Part shown: positions 47,098 to 58,522 of the stretch, piece by piece
Layout of the letters: each line of letters starts with the position of its first letter
How positions within the stretch are numbered: the stretch's first letter is position 1
Assembly: GCA_958430865.1 (NCBI GenBank)
Contig: CAUDNR010001779.1
Coordinates: forward strand, 1-58,522
Direction: 5' to 3'
DNA length: 58,522 nucleotides
Source of the DNA: Entrophospora sp. SA101
Taxonomy: Eukaryota; Glomeromycota; Glomeromycetes; Entrophosporales; Entrophosporaceae
Program-made: the position numbers and the translations under genes
Notes under the pieces: generated by a model
Seen by the model: the letters and a program-made list of their open reading frames with translations, nothing else
What the model was told of the DNA's origin: nothing
The model's database searches: none

Positions 47098-49479
47098 ATG
47101 GAACCAAAGTCACCAAAATCTACAGACACAGCAGCAACAATAGCATCATTATCATCAAGAATTACTCTATTGGAAGATGAATTAGAAGAAGCCGGTAAAG
47201 AAATGGCTGAAAATATTAGACGTGAGGTGGAATTACAAATGGAATTGGATTGTGTTATTGCGCAGAAAGAAGAAGACATTCAAGCTGCCACTGAACCTTT
47301 AGTAAACAAAATATCACAGCTAGAAACTGAACTATCATATTCCACTTCTTCCTCTGGTAGTGATGGTAGTGGTTATAATTCAGGATTCAGTTCACCAACA
47401 CATAGTAACCATGAATATTATAATATAGAAAGGATAAAACAGGAAATTAACAATAAACATTTAAATGAATTAGAAGAAATTATGGAACAAAATAAAAAAA
47501 CCGTGGAGAAGTTAAAGTTTGATCTGGAAAAAAATTTCGAGTTGGAAAAACAAAATTTAATAAAACAAACTGAAGATTCATTAAGGCGAGAACATTCGAA
47601 AAAATTAAATGATCTCGAAGAAAATCTTGAAAACCAGATTAGAGATTTAAGAAACGAAAACGGAAATCTTGAATTTGAAATCAAAATATTAAGAAAGGAA
47701 ATCGAAACTTTTGATAATGAAAGTAGCGAAAATAGCGAAAATGAAAAAAAATTAGAAAATTTTGAGGTTGAAATAAGGAATTTGCAAAATGAAATTGGAA
47801 ATCGCGAATCGGAGGTTGGAAATTTAAAAAAGGAAAATAAATTACTAATAGGCGAAAAGAATTTATTGGTAAAAGAGAATGAGATGTTAAAGAATGAAAA
47901 TGTTTCGTTTACAAAAGAGAAAGAATTTGAAATTGAAAATTTGAAAAATGAAATTGAAAATCATAAAATTGAAATTGAAAATCATAAAAGTGAAAATGAT
48001 TTACTGATAAAGGGTAAAGTAAATGACGATATTGAAATTAGAAATCTAAAGAACGAAATTGAAAACTTTAAAAATGAATATCTTTTGTTAAAAAAAGAGA
48101 GTTCTGAACAATTAGAAAACCTCAAAATTGAGAAATCAAGAGAAATGGAAAATTTACAAAAAATTAATCTTGATGAAGTTGCAAACCTTGAAAGTAAACT
48201 TTTGAATGCTAGCAATAAACTTGCCTCCATCGAAAATTCCTTCCAAGAATTAAATTCCAAATATCAACAATGCACGCAAAATAATTCGCAAGCATCAACC
48301 GAACTGATTTCCGCATATGAAAAAGTTCAAGAATTTGAAGATAAAAATAGAATTCTAGAAAAAAATTGCGAGGAATTGTTCGACGAGAAAATAAAACTGA
48401 ATGCCGAGAAAGAAATGTTCCTAAAAGATATCCAGAAAATAAAACTTGAGAAATCGGAATTGGAAAATGAGCTTAAGGAATCGCACGGCAAATTGGACGA
48501 ATTCATGAAATCCATGAAAGAGAAATGGGAATCGCAATATCGAGATCTTGAACAAAGACATCAAGAAACTGAGTCAAAGCTGGAAGAAACTGAGTCAAAG
48601 CTGAAAGAATCTGTCGAGAGAAATGAACTTATTTATGAAGAATTGATGAAAGAAAAAGAAAAAGAAAAATCGAATGAAATGAATCACGAACAGTTGAACG
48701 AGAGATTGAGAGCGTTGGAAAAACAAAACAAAGAGAAAATTAAAGAATTAAAGAATCTTCAATCGTTGATCAAGTCAGAAAATGAGCGATGGAAAGATAA
48801 GGAGGAGAATTTTATGATAAACTACGAAAAATTGGAATTGAAATTTAAACAAAAAGAATCCGAATACGATATTATAAATGATGAGTTGGAATTTATTACG
48901 GCCGAGAACAAATCCATCAAGCAAAAATTGTTTGACAACGACAAGGAGAAAATATTGATCGATCGAGAGAAAAGACAGATTGAGATCGAATTCAAGAAAT
49001 TGCTGGAAGAGAAAGAAAATCTTTCCAAACAATTGGACGAAATCGAAAATCAATATCAAGAAGAAATTTCAATTATTGCCAAAGAAATGCAAAGAAGATT
49101 AGAATCGTTGGAAAAAAATCAAAAATATTTATTAACAAATAATAGTAACAATAATAAAAATAATCACGATAGAACTAGTAAATTACTTCAAAAAATAACA
49201 AATTTGGAAAGTTCTCTAAAATCTTCTAGGCTTGAATGCAAAAAATTGAATGAAAAATTGGCGGAAATTCAACTCGATCATTTCGAAGCAGTTAACGAGA
49301 AAAACAAAGTAATTGAAGAAAAATTCGAAGCTCAAAAGAAAATCGAATCGTTAGAATCTAGACTTGAAAGTCTTAATAAATTATCAGGTTTGGAAAAGAA
49401 AGACTTGAGATTAATGGAAAAATATCATGAAGTGTTGGCTAAAAATATGGAGTTAACAATTCAATTAAGTTCAAAATGA
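47098..49479 (+). CDS. Long coiled-coil protein of 793 residues, right copy
   Basis: The encoded protein is identical to that of the left copy. Upstream of the chosen Met (MEPKSPKSTDTAATIASL) the frame stays open back to about 46900 and encodes Asn/Tyr-rich sequence (NNNYNHNLNNPVS immediately before the Met) but no further ATG, so an upstream exon is possible. From about residue 110 to 793 the protein is essentially one coiled coil, compatible with a scaffold or tether. The pyrophosphorylase gene starts 282 bp beyond its stop on the same strand. Confidence 0.85.
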   Translation: MEPKSPKSTDTAATIASLSSRITLLEDELEEAGKEMAENIRREVELQMELDCVIAQKEEDIQAATEPLVNKISQLETELSYSTSSSGSDGSGYNSGFSSPTHSNHEYYNIERIKQEINNKHLNELEEIMEQNKKTVEKLKFDLEKNFELEKQNLIKQTEDSLRREHSKKLNDLEENLENQIRDLRNENGNLEFEIKILRKEIETFDNESSENSENEKKLENFEVEIRNLQNEIGNRESEVGNLKKENKLLIGEKNLLVKENEMLKNENVSFTKEKEFEIENLKNEIENHKIEIENHKSENDLLIKGKVNDDIEIRNLKNEIENFKNEYLLLKKESSEQLENLKIEKSREMENLQKINLDEVANLESKLLNASNKLASIENSFQELNSKYQQCTQNNSQASTELISAYEKVQEFEDKNRILEKNCEELFDEKIKLNAEKEMFLKDIQKIKLEKSELENELKESHGKLDEFMKSMKEKWESQYRDLEQRHQETESKLEETESKLKESVERNELIYEELMKEKEKEKSNEMNHEQLNERLRALEKQNKEKIKELKNLQSLIKSENERWKDKEENFMINYEKLELKFKQKESEYDIINDELEFITAENKSIKQKLFDNDKEKILIDREKRQIEIEFKKLLEEKENLSKQLDEIENQYQEEISIIAKEMQRRLESLEKNQKYLLTNNSNNNKNNHDRTSKLLQKITNLESSLKSSRLECKKLNEKLAEIQLDHFEAVNEKNKVIEEKFEAQKKIESLESRLESLNKLSGLEKKDLRLMEKYHEVLAKNMELTIQLSSK

Positions 49480-49761
49480 AAATGAAATCATTCATTTATT
49501 GTATATATTAATATGTATTTATTTTAATAATAATAGTAGATAATAATAAAATAATAATTATAATAATAATAATATAATAAAGTAATAATAATAATGATAT
49601 AAATAAATAAGTGGTACATTATGAGAAAACGTGAAATTTTTTTTATATTTCAGAAAATTTTTTTTTCACATCTTATTAACAAGTGAAAAATTCATTCGTT
49701 TTTTTTTCCAAATAACTTCTTTCTTTGACTTTCTTTAAATACTGATAATAAATCAAAAGCT

Positions 49762-51398
49762 ATGAAGGCTCTAATTCTTGTTGGAGGTAACTTCAGATTT
49801 TTCCTTTGATGTTAATTTTATGATTATAAAGCTTTAAAAAAGTATCAATACTTTTGTTTGATGCTTGGAAAAATTAGGGTTTGGTACTAGACTTCGTCCT
49901 CTTACCCTCACACTTCCAAAGCCTTTAGTAGAGTTTTGTAACAAACCAATGATATTGCATCAAATAGAAGGTCTTGTTAAGGTAATCTCATTAAAAAAAA
50001 GGCTATCATTATAATTATTATAATTTAGTAATTTATTTAAATTTTTTAATAGGTTGGAGTAAAAGATATTGTTTTGGCCGTTAATTATCGACCAGAGATT
50101 ATGGTTAATCTTTTGCAAAAATACGAAGAAAAATATAATGTCAAGATTACGTTCTCAGTTGAAGAAGTACCTTTAGGAACTGGTTTGTTAATTCTCATTA
50201 ACATAAATCTATTTCTGTTTATAAAAAAAAACCCACATTTTTCTAATGTATATCTATATATGCGCTTGGATGAATTCTTTTTATTAGCTGGTCCTCTTGC
50301 TTTAGCTAAAAAAACACTTGGAAAAGATCAATCACCTTTTTTTGTTTTAAATAGTGATATCATTTGCGAGTATCCATTTGAAGAATTAAGAGATTTTCAC
50401 ATTGCACATGGAAATGAAGGAACCATTGTTGTAAGTACGGGAATAAAAACATCTATAGAAATATTTTGTATTTATATTCGTATTTAAAATTTTGAAGGAA
50501 TAAAAAAAATTCAATTGGTAATTATAGGTCACAAAGGTAGAAGAACCTTCAAAATATGGTGTGATTGTTAATCATGCCGATTCAACTTGTATTGAAAGAT
50601 TTGTTGAGAAACCTACAGAATTTGTTAGTAACAAGATCAACGCAGGAATTTATATTTTTAATCCTTCTATACTAGATAGAATTGAGGTTTGTGTCAAGTT
50701 TATGTCATCCTTATTGTTTTTTTTTTGGGAAACAATTCAACCGATTTCTAAATATTAAAGTCCAAAGATACAAATTATTAATTCTAAAAGCTTAGACCAA
50801 CCTCAATTGAAAAAGAGATTTTCCCAAATATGGCAAAAGACACTCAATTGCATTCATTCGATCTTGAAGGTTATTGGATGGATGTAGGTCAACCAAAAGA
50901 TTTCTTAACTGGTACATTCCTATATCTCTCCAATCTTGCAAAAAAACAACCTAATCTTTTGGCCAGTTCTGCTTGTGATTACATATATAAAGGTAACGTG
51001 TTGGTTGACGAGACCTCTCAGATAGGTACTGATTGTAAAATTGGTCCAAATGTCACAATTGGTCCAAAAGTTGTAATTGGAAACGGTGTCAGATTAGAAA
51101 ATTGTGTTATATTAGAAGGTGCTCGTATCAAAGATTATGCTTGGGTAAAAAATAGTATCATTGGATGGCATTCCTCACTTGGAAAATGGGTAAGTTATAC
51201 AATTATATTTTATTGTAATTATTGATATATATATATACATTATATTCTCTCCTTTTGTATTTATAGACACGTCTTGAAGGAGTGTCTGTGTTAGGAGATG
51301 ATGTAAGTGTCAATGATGAGATTTATGTAAATGGAGGTAAAGTTTTGCCACATAAATGTATCAGCGCTAATGTTACAGAACCTCAAATTATAATGTAA
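49762..51398 (+). CDS. Mannose-1-phosphate guanylyltransferase, right copy
   Basis: Seven exons (49762-49786, 49878-49981, 50053-50182, 50288-50430, 50528-50686, 50791-51189, 51267-51398) encode 363 residues. The nucleotidyltransferase signature spans the exon 1/2 junction ([13 protein letters not shown]). The C-terminal hexapeptide repeats lie in exon 6, and the protein ends NVTEPQIIM. Several introns read through without stops, which would make the gene look like three separate short ORFs if splicing were ignored. The product is the cytosolic source of GDP-mannose and is identical to the left copy. Confidence 0.95.
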
Positions 51399-51795
51399 GG
51401 GAAAAAAGGAAGTTTTTATTTTATCATTATTATTGCCATTTTTACTATACTAGTGTATAATTAATAAGTTACATAAAGATTTTTGAAGAGGAATCAGCGA
51501 TGATGATCACTATAATTTTTATTTAATTAATTTAATATAGACAATTTATTTTTTTTTTTTCATTCACAAAAAAGTTTTTCGTTTCATCTATAAAACTATA
51601 TAAATAATAAATAAATAAATAAATAAATAAATAATAGATGAAATTAAAACGAATAAATTATGATTTTTTAATAATACCGTTTGCTTGTGCGATGATATTA
51701 CAAGATGCATATAGGCATGTAATAAAAATATATTACTAGAATCAGCAAAAAATTGAATTTTTACACAAAACGTATTACCGTGCAGGTTCTCGAGC
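51399..51795. other. Intergenic region with (TAAA)n microsatellite, right-arm copy
   Basis: Mirror of 17791-18187; 3' UTR of the pyrophosphorylase plus a tetranucleotide repeat. Confidence 0.5.
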
Positions 51796-52196
51796 AATTG
51801 TTAAAAGCATCACGTTAAATTTATGCAAAAATGGTCAACTACCAGGTAGGTAGCAATTGACAGGCCCAAAGCATCAGCCAAGCGGCGACCTGAGTTGGCC
51901 CAACGTACAGGGTTTGCTGCCCCCAGGACTCGAGCTGCCGCCAGCATTTCCATCTCTTTAGTGTTGATGTTGTTACCCGGGAAGATCGTCTCCTCCGTAG
52001 AGGCACAAGTTTTGAGGTGCAGCCAAAAAACTCAAAATCGATGTGAAGATGTCCAAGTAACCATTTTCTGTAGAGGAGGAATGATTGATAGTATGCCGTA
52101 GTCCTGCGCTATCCATGCCAACAAGTTGCTTTTTGGTTTGGATAATAGTGGTTTTTCGATCGCCCTTCTATAGGGGTTTTGTTAGTTCTTCTACAG
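51796..52196. other. GC-rich island with orphan coding-like segment, right copy
   Basis: Mirror of 17390-17790. On this strand an open frame of 68 residues (51895-52101) is visible, opposite to the Ala-rich reading on the minus strand. Origin unknown. Confidence 0.45.
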
Positions 52197-53583
52197 TACA
52201 TTATGTCTAATTATTTTATCCGTGCATAAAACATTGTTGTTATTGTTGATAATGATGTTCTTCTCTCCTTGTGTGTTATTATCCAAATTAATGTCAACAA
52301 AGCATAAGATATGTATAAAGAATAAACAAAATATCAAAGTCTTCATAAAATAAATAATGACAATTAGATTTCTAGTAAATAAGAATAACTTGTCCTACAA
52401 CAAATAAATATACCCACCCACCTAATAATATGGTTTAGATTTACTACCACCAAGTTTCTTAGTATCAACCTCGTAAATCTATCAAGTTGTGCCGAAATAA
52501 ATAATTTTGGGATATGATTCTCTCTGAGCAAAATTCACGAACCTTTTTTAATTTTGGGCAGGTTAAATAAGACAAATATCTAAAATGGCTCTTGTTGACT
52601 TCCAAAAGTCTTGGGGTGGGAAATCTGGCGCGTTCTCGTTTAATTTCATAATTGGGTAATTAGTCAAAGCAATTCCTTAAAATTGATACAATTCCATTTT
52701 CTCATCAAGGAAAAAAAAATCTCTTCTTTGACATGAAGATAAAAATAAAAGTTTATTGAGCTTATTGAAATCAGCGAGACAACTCGGCAAAATCAACTTG
52801 GATGGATCTATTAAAATATCAAAGACATTTATTATGAAGGACATCAGAGAAAAAATATCGGGAAAGTTCCTTGCTCAGATTCTAAGAAAATGAAAACTCG
52901 TGCCTAAATCAAGTGAATGAATGTTATTGAGCTTTCTTTGGGCCCAGGAAAAGAAAAAAGCATATACTTGTCACAGTAATTGATGGTGGAAGGTTAAGAT
53001 TCGGGAATGAAGAAATTCGTATTATTATAAAGCGTGGTTTTTAGTGTTTTTTAAATTTTTTAAGCCTATTTCGAGGAATTATAGAAACCAAAAATTTGAA
53101 GATCGAATAAAACAGTGCAATTAATGCGGAAACAAAAAAGAATTCGACTAATTCTTGAGAAAGAGGAATCTAAGAATTATTCATTATGAATTAAGTTTAT
53201 TATACATTTGAATCTTAGAGATCTATGAACGTGAATAGAAAAGATTAAAAAGGGTATATGCCTCATTTATTGTATGCGGCACAAATCTCGCAAAAACAAA
53301 ATATTTAATGGTCACATGGTTTCTATTGCATGTGACCTGTATATGCTGAAAATTCACAATTATAAATGCTTAATTATTACAAGACAAGAATATTTATTAA
53401 AAGATTACTTCATAATCAACCTTCTCTGGAATAAATAATTTATTAAATAGATAAAAAATTGGTTATTATTATTAACGTAATGTAATTATATTAATATACA
53501 TAAATTAACCCTGCCGCACCAATCCTATATTTCAATTTAAACAAATATCATGCATAAATAAATAAACAACCAACTTTTCCCCA
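52197..53583. other. Intergenic region downstream of the right thiolase copy
   Basis: Mirror of 16003-17389; no gene supported. Confidence 0.5.
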
Positions 53584-55840
<2,257 letters not shown>

Positions 55841-56795
55841 TTTCTTCAATTAATTAAAGCGATTATGATAAAAAATTTTTTTTGATTTAGATGCAGCGAA
55901 ATATGTTTGTTTACCCCCAAATCGGTAATGATTTACTTGCAGACTGTTAATTCGCAATTCGCCAGAAACGGAAAGAAATTACATAATGCAGATCGGGAAA
56001 ATTTTCTCGATTTTGTAATAAAATAAACATATTATTAAAATAAATTTACTTATTATGATTTACTCGAGAAAAATAATAAAAACAATAAAAACAATTTATT
56101 GTTTTGTAGAAGTGCTATCTGGAATATCTACTAATCCAAATTTCCATTGTACTTAATTTTGGTATGCCAATTATTTCCAACTCACCTACTTCTACATTTT
56201 TTTTCAATTCTTCAACTACTTTATTGGACATATGTTTCCACCATCATTGTTATGTTTGGTGTAAACTAACATTGAATGTAGAGTCCATCCAGATTTCCCA
56301 TAAAAATCAGATTTTGCTTCATGAGCTGACTGTGGTAAAATCTTCATTTTATAATCAACTATATACAATGATTGCACCCTCCTCATAAAGAGAAAGCAAG
56401 TTAGCATTAAATTGAGCATTAAGGTATGTCTTTCTTGCTTGGTGTGACCAATAATATTGAAGCTTATTTCTGTTATTAATAATTTGTCTAAATCATTTGC
56501 ATAACCTGCATTAGTTGATGAAACCATTTTGATATCTTATTGCATTGTTTACAATTAGAAATATGGGAATTGGTACATTGTCCAAAAGCATATGGAAGAT
56601 AATGCTCAAGACATTCAACATGATAAGTGTGTCCTAGGAAATCCGCTTTGGGTTCTTTATCATATTCATGTTTTAAATGATGTTGGATGGATTCAAGTTT
56701 TGCAATTAATTGATTCTAACAATATATGAAATTATTTCAGTATTTGATTGTTAATTATAACTACTATAAAGCATTTACTCACCTGATGATCTTTT

Positions 56796-57190
56796 TCATT
56801 TATTTTCTGATATTAGGATTTTCACATCATACACTATACCCATACTCAAAACAAATGCCACACAAACCCCCATATCTCCCTTATATACAAAAGAACCATC
56901 ATTCAAGCATGTTAAAAATGTTGTCCTTTTCATTCCAGATGGATGTAGTTCAAAGTATTTTCTCCACAATGTTTCTTTTTGATCTTTCAAATATTTTGCA
57001 GGTTCACCAGTTTTTTTATTTACTCTGTAAGAACTTAAATTGACAATATTTTTACAAAAAAAATTTCAAATTGTCTTTTAGCTTCTTCTGTAATTCGAAT
57101 TCTTGTAATTGTTGGTTTTTCAGTTACTGCACATCCTGGACCATTAACTTTGAAATGTAATCTTGCTTTGGATATTGTTTTAGATGAGAC
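56796..57190 (-). pseudogene. N-terminal exon region of the copy B transposase
   Basis: Minus-strand sequence includes SKTISKARLHFKVNGPGC, RIRITEEAKRQFEIFF and YFELHPSGMKRTTFLTCLND. It keeps CGA at 57095-57097 where copy A has TGA, but lost five bases near 57050. It also has small deletions near 56840 and 56865 relative to copy A. It is a decayed relative of the gene at 10190-12530. Confidence 0.55.
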
Positions 57191-57639
57191 CTATTTTATT
57201 CAGATAAGTATAAATTATCATTAATGGCATTACTATCAATAAGAATATTAATATGTTTATGTACATCCTAATGAACTTAATGGATTGTGATACTAATGAT
57301 GTTTTTTTTTAATGAAATAACAAGATTCAATGGACAGAATAATTTAAAATTCAATGGAAAAACAAATTAATTGGATATACTTTATTGTAAATAATCAACA
57401 TCAAAGTATGATGTTATTAAACAATATTAATCCTAATGAAGTTACTCAAAATTTTTAAAGTTCTTTAAAAATTATTTCTAACAAAAAATCATCATCTAGT
57501 TATCAAAATCTGCAGGATTTAAATATTTTGGAGAACTCTTTAATTATAACAACCATCATTAATTCATTAATTCATTTGGCCATCAACATTGCATTGTTCA
57601 ATGTCACCATTGATACAAAACAATGATAAAATGTAGTTC

Positions 57640-58522
57640 AAATAGGCATATTAAAATAAAATTACCTTGAGTTTTCTTTGAAGTACTTCATATTGAAATT
57701 CACTTGCAATTATTGACAATATTCTTATTTTACCATCATAACCTGTTTTGTTTTGTTCCAATGATTTATTAAAACATTCCCATAAAATATCAACTATAGT
57801 GTAATCTTTTTTTTTTTCACATTCAAAAAGCCATTACTATTTAAAACCTCCAAGGTATCTTGATCAACTGATGGATCAGAGCTTCGAGACCAAAATTCAT
57901 GCTTAAATTCATCAAAAAATTTTGTATTAGTTCAAATCAATGATAATTTTAAGGTGATTTTAAATTCTGGCTCAAGATTGATTTTGCATATACTAATGCA
58001 ATTCTTATTAACATTTGAAAATTATGAGTTTGAATAAAAACTGAATAAAAAATTACCTCTAACTTGTCTATTGAAACGGGTGTTATTTCTGTACATCCAG
58101 TAGCCCTCAACATTGCATGCCATGCTCTCATTTCACATTCACTAAACTCATGATTGTATGGATATAAATTTTTTAACTTTTCATGCAGTTCAATAATTGT
58201 GCTTTTTTGTTCTAGCCAAGATTGAAAAAATTCTTCCCAGTCAATATTAGAAAGAGTTCTTTTTTTCAAATGATAATTGAAAATAGCATCCATAATTTTT
58301 TTATTATTCCAAGATGTAGGTGTGCATCTAGGAATTTTTTCAATTTGAATATTTTGTTTGGTCATTGGATGTTCCAACCCAAACAACTGCATTCCAGTGA
58401 ATTTTTTATAAATCTTTGTATTTTCCCATACTTCTGATGGTGTAGATCCAAAGAAAAACACTGGTGATTCAATATTATCCACATATATAGAAATTTTGCA
58501 ATGATCATATTCAACAGTTTGA
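57640..58522 (-). pseudogene. 5' exons of the copy B transposon gene (partial, runs off the window)
   Basis: The minus strand from 58522 reads open through VDNIESPVFFFGSTPSEVWE and EFSECEMRAWHAMLRATGCT to about 58056, where GTAATTTTTTATTC looks like a donor. After that, exon-like sequence continues near 57780-57920 (EFWSRSSDPSVDQDTLEVLN, then a frameshift and IVDILWECFNKSLEQNKTGY) and about 57665-57740 (EFQYEVLQRKLK). This is most probably the N-terminal part of the same multi-exon protein. The 177-residue block at 57949-58482 has no recognised domain. Confidence 0.45.

Larger units (their letters stand above)
55947..58522 (-). mobile_element. Transposon copy B, continuing beyond the right arm
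   Basis: The terminal motif (TTAATTCGCAATTCGCCAGA) at 55945-55964 is followed by the C-terminal block, the internal-deletion junction near 56236 and the transposase remnant. The copy then continues past the arm edge at 56820 without interruption. From 56820 to about 57440 it aligns in the same direction with copy A (about 12140-12766). Its 5' part extends to the window end. A five-base deletion near 57050 relative to copy A breaks the frame, so it is inactive. Confidence 0.75.

Overview
The window looks like nuclear DNA of an early-diverging fungus, most probably an arbuscular mycorrhizal fungus close to Rhizophagus. The reasons are the very AT-rich base composition, genes cut by many short introns (GTAAGT-like donors, CTAAC branch sites), and degenerate SAP-domain/DDE-like repeat families that I recognise from Rhizophagus genomes. 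The species call is inference; no search was run.

The dominant structure is a large inverted duplication. The left arm (about 12766-30193) and right arm (about 38854-56820, reverse orientation) mirror each other: left + right coordinate = 69586 over the outer 15.7 kb and 69047 in the inner part. The offset comes from a 539-bp tandem duplication present only in the right arm. I found one substitution (29131/39916) and no other indel. The spacer of about 8.7 kb includes a 774-base N gap (38080-38853) that abuts the right arm, so the inner end of the duplication is not visible.

Layout. 1-5.7 kb: sparse, with a small two-exon membrane-protein gene, a possible solo LTR and a decayed coiled-coil gene. 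5.9-12.8 kb: nested transposon-derived debris (SAP-domain/DDE-like family, a decayed multi-exon gene, a small TIR element). 12.8-30.2 kb, left arm: truncated transposon copy, 11-exon mitochondrial-type thiolase, GC-rich island, GDP-mannose pyrophosphorylase, 793-residue coiled-coil protein, 14-exon secreted multicopper oxidase, small single-pass membrane protein, then decayed sequence. 30.2-38 kb, spacer: a 72-residue gene with a Glu run, a five-exon orphan gene of 239 residues, decayed sequence, and an intact three-exon Tigger/pogo transposase whose upstream end is lost in the N gap. 38.9-56.8 kb: right arm with second copies of all left-arm genes. 56.8-58.5 kb: the transposon copy continues uninterrupted past the arm edge.

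The single-copy-style genes belong to separate housekeeping or secretory functions (acetoacetyl-CoA/sterol or ketone metabolism, sugar-nucleotide supply for glycosylation, metal or phenol oxidation), so I see duplication of a block rather than an operon-like pathway. The least expected details are in splicing. The thiolase needs a 4-nt micro-exon and a GC-AG intron. The multicopper oxidase needs a 4-nt micro-exon and a 3-nt micro-exon, the latter preceded by an AT-AC intron and encoding the Glu that sets the copper-ligand spacing. All are conserved in both arms.
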